Part shown: piece after piece, positions 62,462 to 64,000 of the stretch | Numbering within the stretch: the stretch's first letter is position 1 | Layout: each line of letters opens with the position of its first letter | From: Soehngenia sp. | GTDB lineage: Bacteria; Bacillota; Clostridia; Tissierellales; Tissierellaceae | Direction of reading: 5' to 3' | DNA: 64,000 nucleotides | Assembly (NCBI GenBank): GCA_024637045.1 | Contig: JAGXFX010000020.1 | Location: 51,609 to 115,608 of the forward strand | Program-made: the position numbers and the translations under genes | Notes under the pieces: generated by a model | Seen by the model: only the letters and a program-made list of their open reading frames with translations | What the model was told of the DNA's origin: nothing | The model's database searches: none

Positions 62462-63844
62462 ATGAAAAAACCAAAGAAATATGATGCAATTATAATTGGT
62501 AGTGGCCAAGCGGGTAACCCTCTCGCATTTGATTTGGCAGGCAGGGGACAGAATGTTGCAATTATCGAAAAGAACAAACTAGGTGGATCATGTATAAACT
62601 TTGGATGTACTCCTACCAAAACCCTAATAGCAAGCGCTAATCTCTACAATAGAGTCCATAACTCTGAAGAGCTGGGCGTAAACGTTTCAAATGTGGAGTT
62701 GGATTTTCAAAAGGTTATATCCAGAAAAAATGATGTTGTAAAGTCATTTAGAGAGGGGATTGAAAAATCAATCGAAGAGAACGAGAATATTGACTTGTAT
62801 AGGGGTGTTGGGAGTTTTAAAGATAAAAACACTGTGAAAATCAAGCTTAATGATGGTGGAGAGCTTGAAATATCAGCTGATAAGATATTTGTAAATACCG
62901 GCACCAAACCAAGCAGGATTCCTTTAAAAGGTCTGGAACATATCAATCACCTTAATTCAACCACTATTATGGAGTTAGACAAACTACCCGAGCACTTGGT
63001 AATAATTGGTACAAGCTATATCGCTTTGGAATTTGGACAGATGTTTAGACGATTTGGTAGTCAGGTTACCATGATTGGCAGAGGTGATCGCATCATTAAG
63101 AGAGAGGACCCTGATGTTTCCGAAAGTATTCAAAAAATATTGGCCGATGAAGGCATAGAGTTCTTGCTTAACACGGATACTAAAACAGTGGAGATGAATG
63201 ACAACAAAATAGAACTACTTGTTGAAAAGAACAATCAGGAGAAAAGAATTGAATGCTCCCACTTGATGCTCGCTGTCGGTAGAACTCCCAATACTGAAGA
63301 GTTGGGCCTGGAGAATGCAGGCGTTGATACAGATGATAAGGGAAACATTAAAGTAGATGAACGTCTGAAAACCACAACAGAGAATATTTACGCCCTGGGA
63401 GATGTAAAAGGTGGTCCGGCGTTTACACATATTTCGTATGACGATTTTAGAATAGTGATTGACAATCTGTTTGGCGAGGGCAAGAGAAGCCTAAATGATA
63501 GATTAGTTCCCTATACTCTTTTTACACAACCACAACTTGGCAGAGTAGGTATTACAGAGACTGAAGCTAAAGAGAATGGTTATAATGTGAAAATAGGAAA
63601 ACTTGAAATGAAGAATGTTGGCAAGGCTATAGAGGACAATTACACGGAAGGCTTTATGAAGGCAGTTGTAAATGAAAATGATAATAAAATACTTGGGGTT
63701 GCAGTTCTGGGATATCAAGGTGGTGAAATTATGGCAATGGTAGAGGTGGCCATGATGGCAGGTATGACTTATGATAAGCTAAGAGATGGCATCTTCACTC
63801 ATCCTAACCTATCTGAATCACTAAATAATCTGTTCAATGTATAG
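62462..63844 (+). CDS. FAD-dependent pyridine nucleotide-disulfide oxidoreductase
   Basis: A 460-residue class I disulfide oxidoreductase. FAD motif IIGSGQAGNPLAFDLA, redox disulfide Cys44-x4-Cys49 in GGSCINFGCTPTKTL, NAD(P) motif IGTSYIALEFGQMF, and a second FAD motif ALGDVKGGPAFTH. The C-terminus has HPNLSESL, close to the catalytic HPT-type end of mercuric reductase/Lpd proteins. It lacks an HMA domain and MerA's C-terminal Cys pair, so it is not a classical mercuric reductase. Lpd, glutathione-type or other thiol reductases remain possible; the nearby GCS2 pair makes a thiol reductase worth testing. RBS AAAAGGAG is strong. Confidence 0.88.
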   Translation: MKKPKKYDAIIIGSGQAGNPLAFDLAGRGQNVAIIEKNKLGGSCINFGCTPTKTLIASANLYNRVHNSEELGVNVSNVELDFQKVISRKNDVVKSFREGIEKSIEENENIDLYRGVGSFKDKNTVKIKLNDGGELEISADKIFVNTGTKPSRIPLKGLEHINHLNSTTIMELDKLPEHLVIIGTSYIALEFGQMFRRFGSQVTMIGRGDRIIKREDPDVSESIQKILADEGIEFLLNTDTKTVEMNDNKIELLVEKNNQEKRIECSHLMLAVGRTPNTEELGLENAGVDTDDKGNIKVDERLKTTTENIYALGDVKGGPAFTHISYDDFRIVIDNLFGEGKRSLNDRLVPYTLFTQPQLGRVGITETEAKENGYNVKIGKLEMKNVGKAIEDNYTEGFMKAVVNENDNKILGVAVLGYQGGEIMAMVEVAMMAGMTYDKLRDGIFTHPNLSESLNNLFNV

Positions 63845-63860
63845 AATGGCTATCAAGTTA

Positions 63861-64000
63861 AAGGGGCTGTCGCTAAATAGCTGATTTAAACCCCTACAAA
63901 GTTAAAATTAATAGAACCCACAAGACCCAAGGCTTTTCAAAAGTCCTTTGATCCTGTCGGGTTCTATTTTTGTCTTCGGGATTTTGATTTTGGGTACAAG
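63861..64000. mobile_element. end of an insertion sequence (probable IS1182-like), cut by window edge
   Basis: AAGGGGCTGTCGCTAAATAG at 63861-63880 resembles the terminal inverted repeat of IS1182-type elements. It is followed by a hairpin (TAGAACCC with GGGTTCTA) and the 3' end of a minus-strand reading frame. The other end lies outside the window. Confidence 0.5.
63908..64000 (-). CDS. C-terminal end of a probable transposase
   Basis: A minus-strand frame enters from the right edge and ends TAA at 63908-63910, giving 30 residues rich in Lys, Pro and Ile and ending LGSCGFY. It lies just inside the IS-like terminal repeat, as transposase stops usually do. The identity is inferred mainly from position. 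Confidence 0.45.
   Translation of the reverse strand, partial: LVPKIKIPKTKIEPDRIKGLLKSLGSCGFY

Noticed and set aside
62462..63844. Mercuric reductase
   Set aside because: It lacks the N-terminal HMA domain and the C-terminal Cys pair, and no merR, merT or merP is nearby.

Overview
The window is low-GC DNA from an anaerobic member of the Bacillota, most likely class Clostridia. The evidence is strong GGAGG ribosome binding sites, TTG/GTG starts, a selenocysteine formate dehydrogenase, a flavodiiron protein with a hemerythrin-like protein, and clostridial-type TAXI-TRAP, Trk and Crp/Fnr genes. Genus cannot be fixed from the sequence. No rRNA, tRNA or CRISPR array was seen.

Layout. 1-778 is the N-terminal part of a lipoprotein cut by the window edge. 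867-7689 holds a YhcC-type radical SAM protein, glycerate kinase, flavodiiron protein FprA, a divergent hemerythrin-like protein, and an HMA protein / P-type ATPase / Crp-Fnr operon. A perfect palindrome sits where a class II Crp/Fnr activator site would lie in front of that operon. 7846-17018 is housekeeping: threonine aldolase, PlsY, DEAD-box helicase, arginase, ABC-F, MsrB, a tandem pair of GNAT-like paralogues, and a 54-residue DUF1328 membrane protein.

17110-31666 is a 14.5-kb, one-direction tungsten/molybdenum-cofactor and formate dehydrogenase supercluster. It contains moaC-MOSC, moaA, moeA-PBP, moeA, tupCBA behind a Moco/Tuco-type riboswitch with terminator, fdhD, mobA, mog, a ferritin-like protein, a selenocysteine-containing FdhA, and NuoF- and NuoE-like diaphorase subunits. 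Together these take up tungstate, build and insert the bis-MGD cofactor, and form an NAD(P)-linked (possibly electron-bifurcating) formate dehydrogenase. The FdhA gene is read through an in-frame UGA followed by a SECIS hairpin whose core resembles that of E. coli fdhF.

31858-33525 carries small membrane proteins and a ZIP transporter. 33687-46609 is the most unusual block. Three minus-strand transcription units hold a TAXI binding protein; an aminotransferase, fused TRAP permease and DRE-TIM condensing enzyme; and a TPP enzyme, Asd, a short aspartokinase and a LUD protein. Each unit has its own sigma-54 type -24/-12 promoter, and a divergent sigma-54 activator with a PAS domain and a Cys-rich N-terminal sensor lies next to them. 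This looks like one dedicated regulon for an uptake-and-metabolism pathway I cannot assign.

46798-55716 contains a UspA protein, a C26 amidohydrolase, an alpha/beta hydrolase, Ung, Alr, the paired TIGR03915/TIGR03916 DNA-repair-type proteins, and TrkH/TrkA. 55871-56232 holds a promoter, a Fur-like dyad, a truncated DUF5320-like mini-gene and a decayed MinD-family ATPase fragment. 56230-60901 holds a GCS2 ligase plus ATP-grasp pair (candidate thiol or gamma-glutamyl peptide synthesis), a CDF transporter and a membrane protein. 60946-63844 holds an aldehyde dehydrogenase and a flavin disulfide oxidoreductase. The right edge enters what looks like an insertion sequence.
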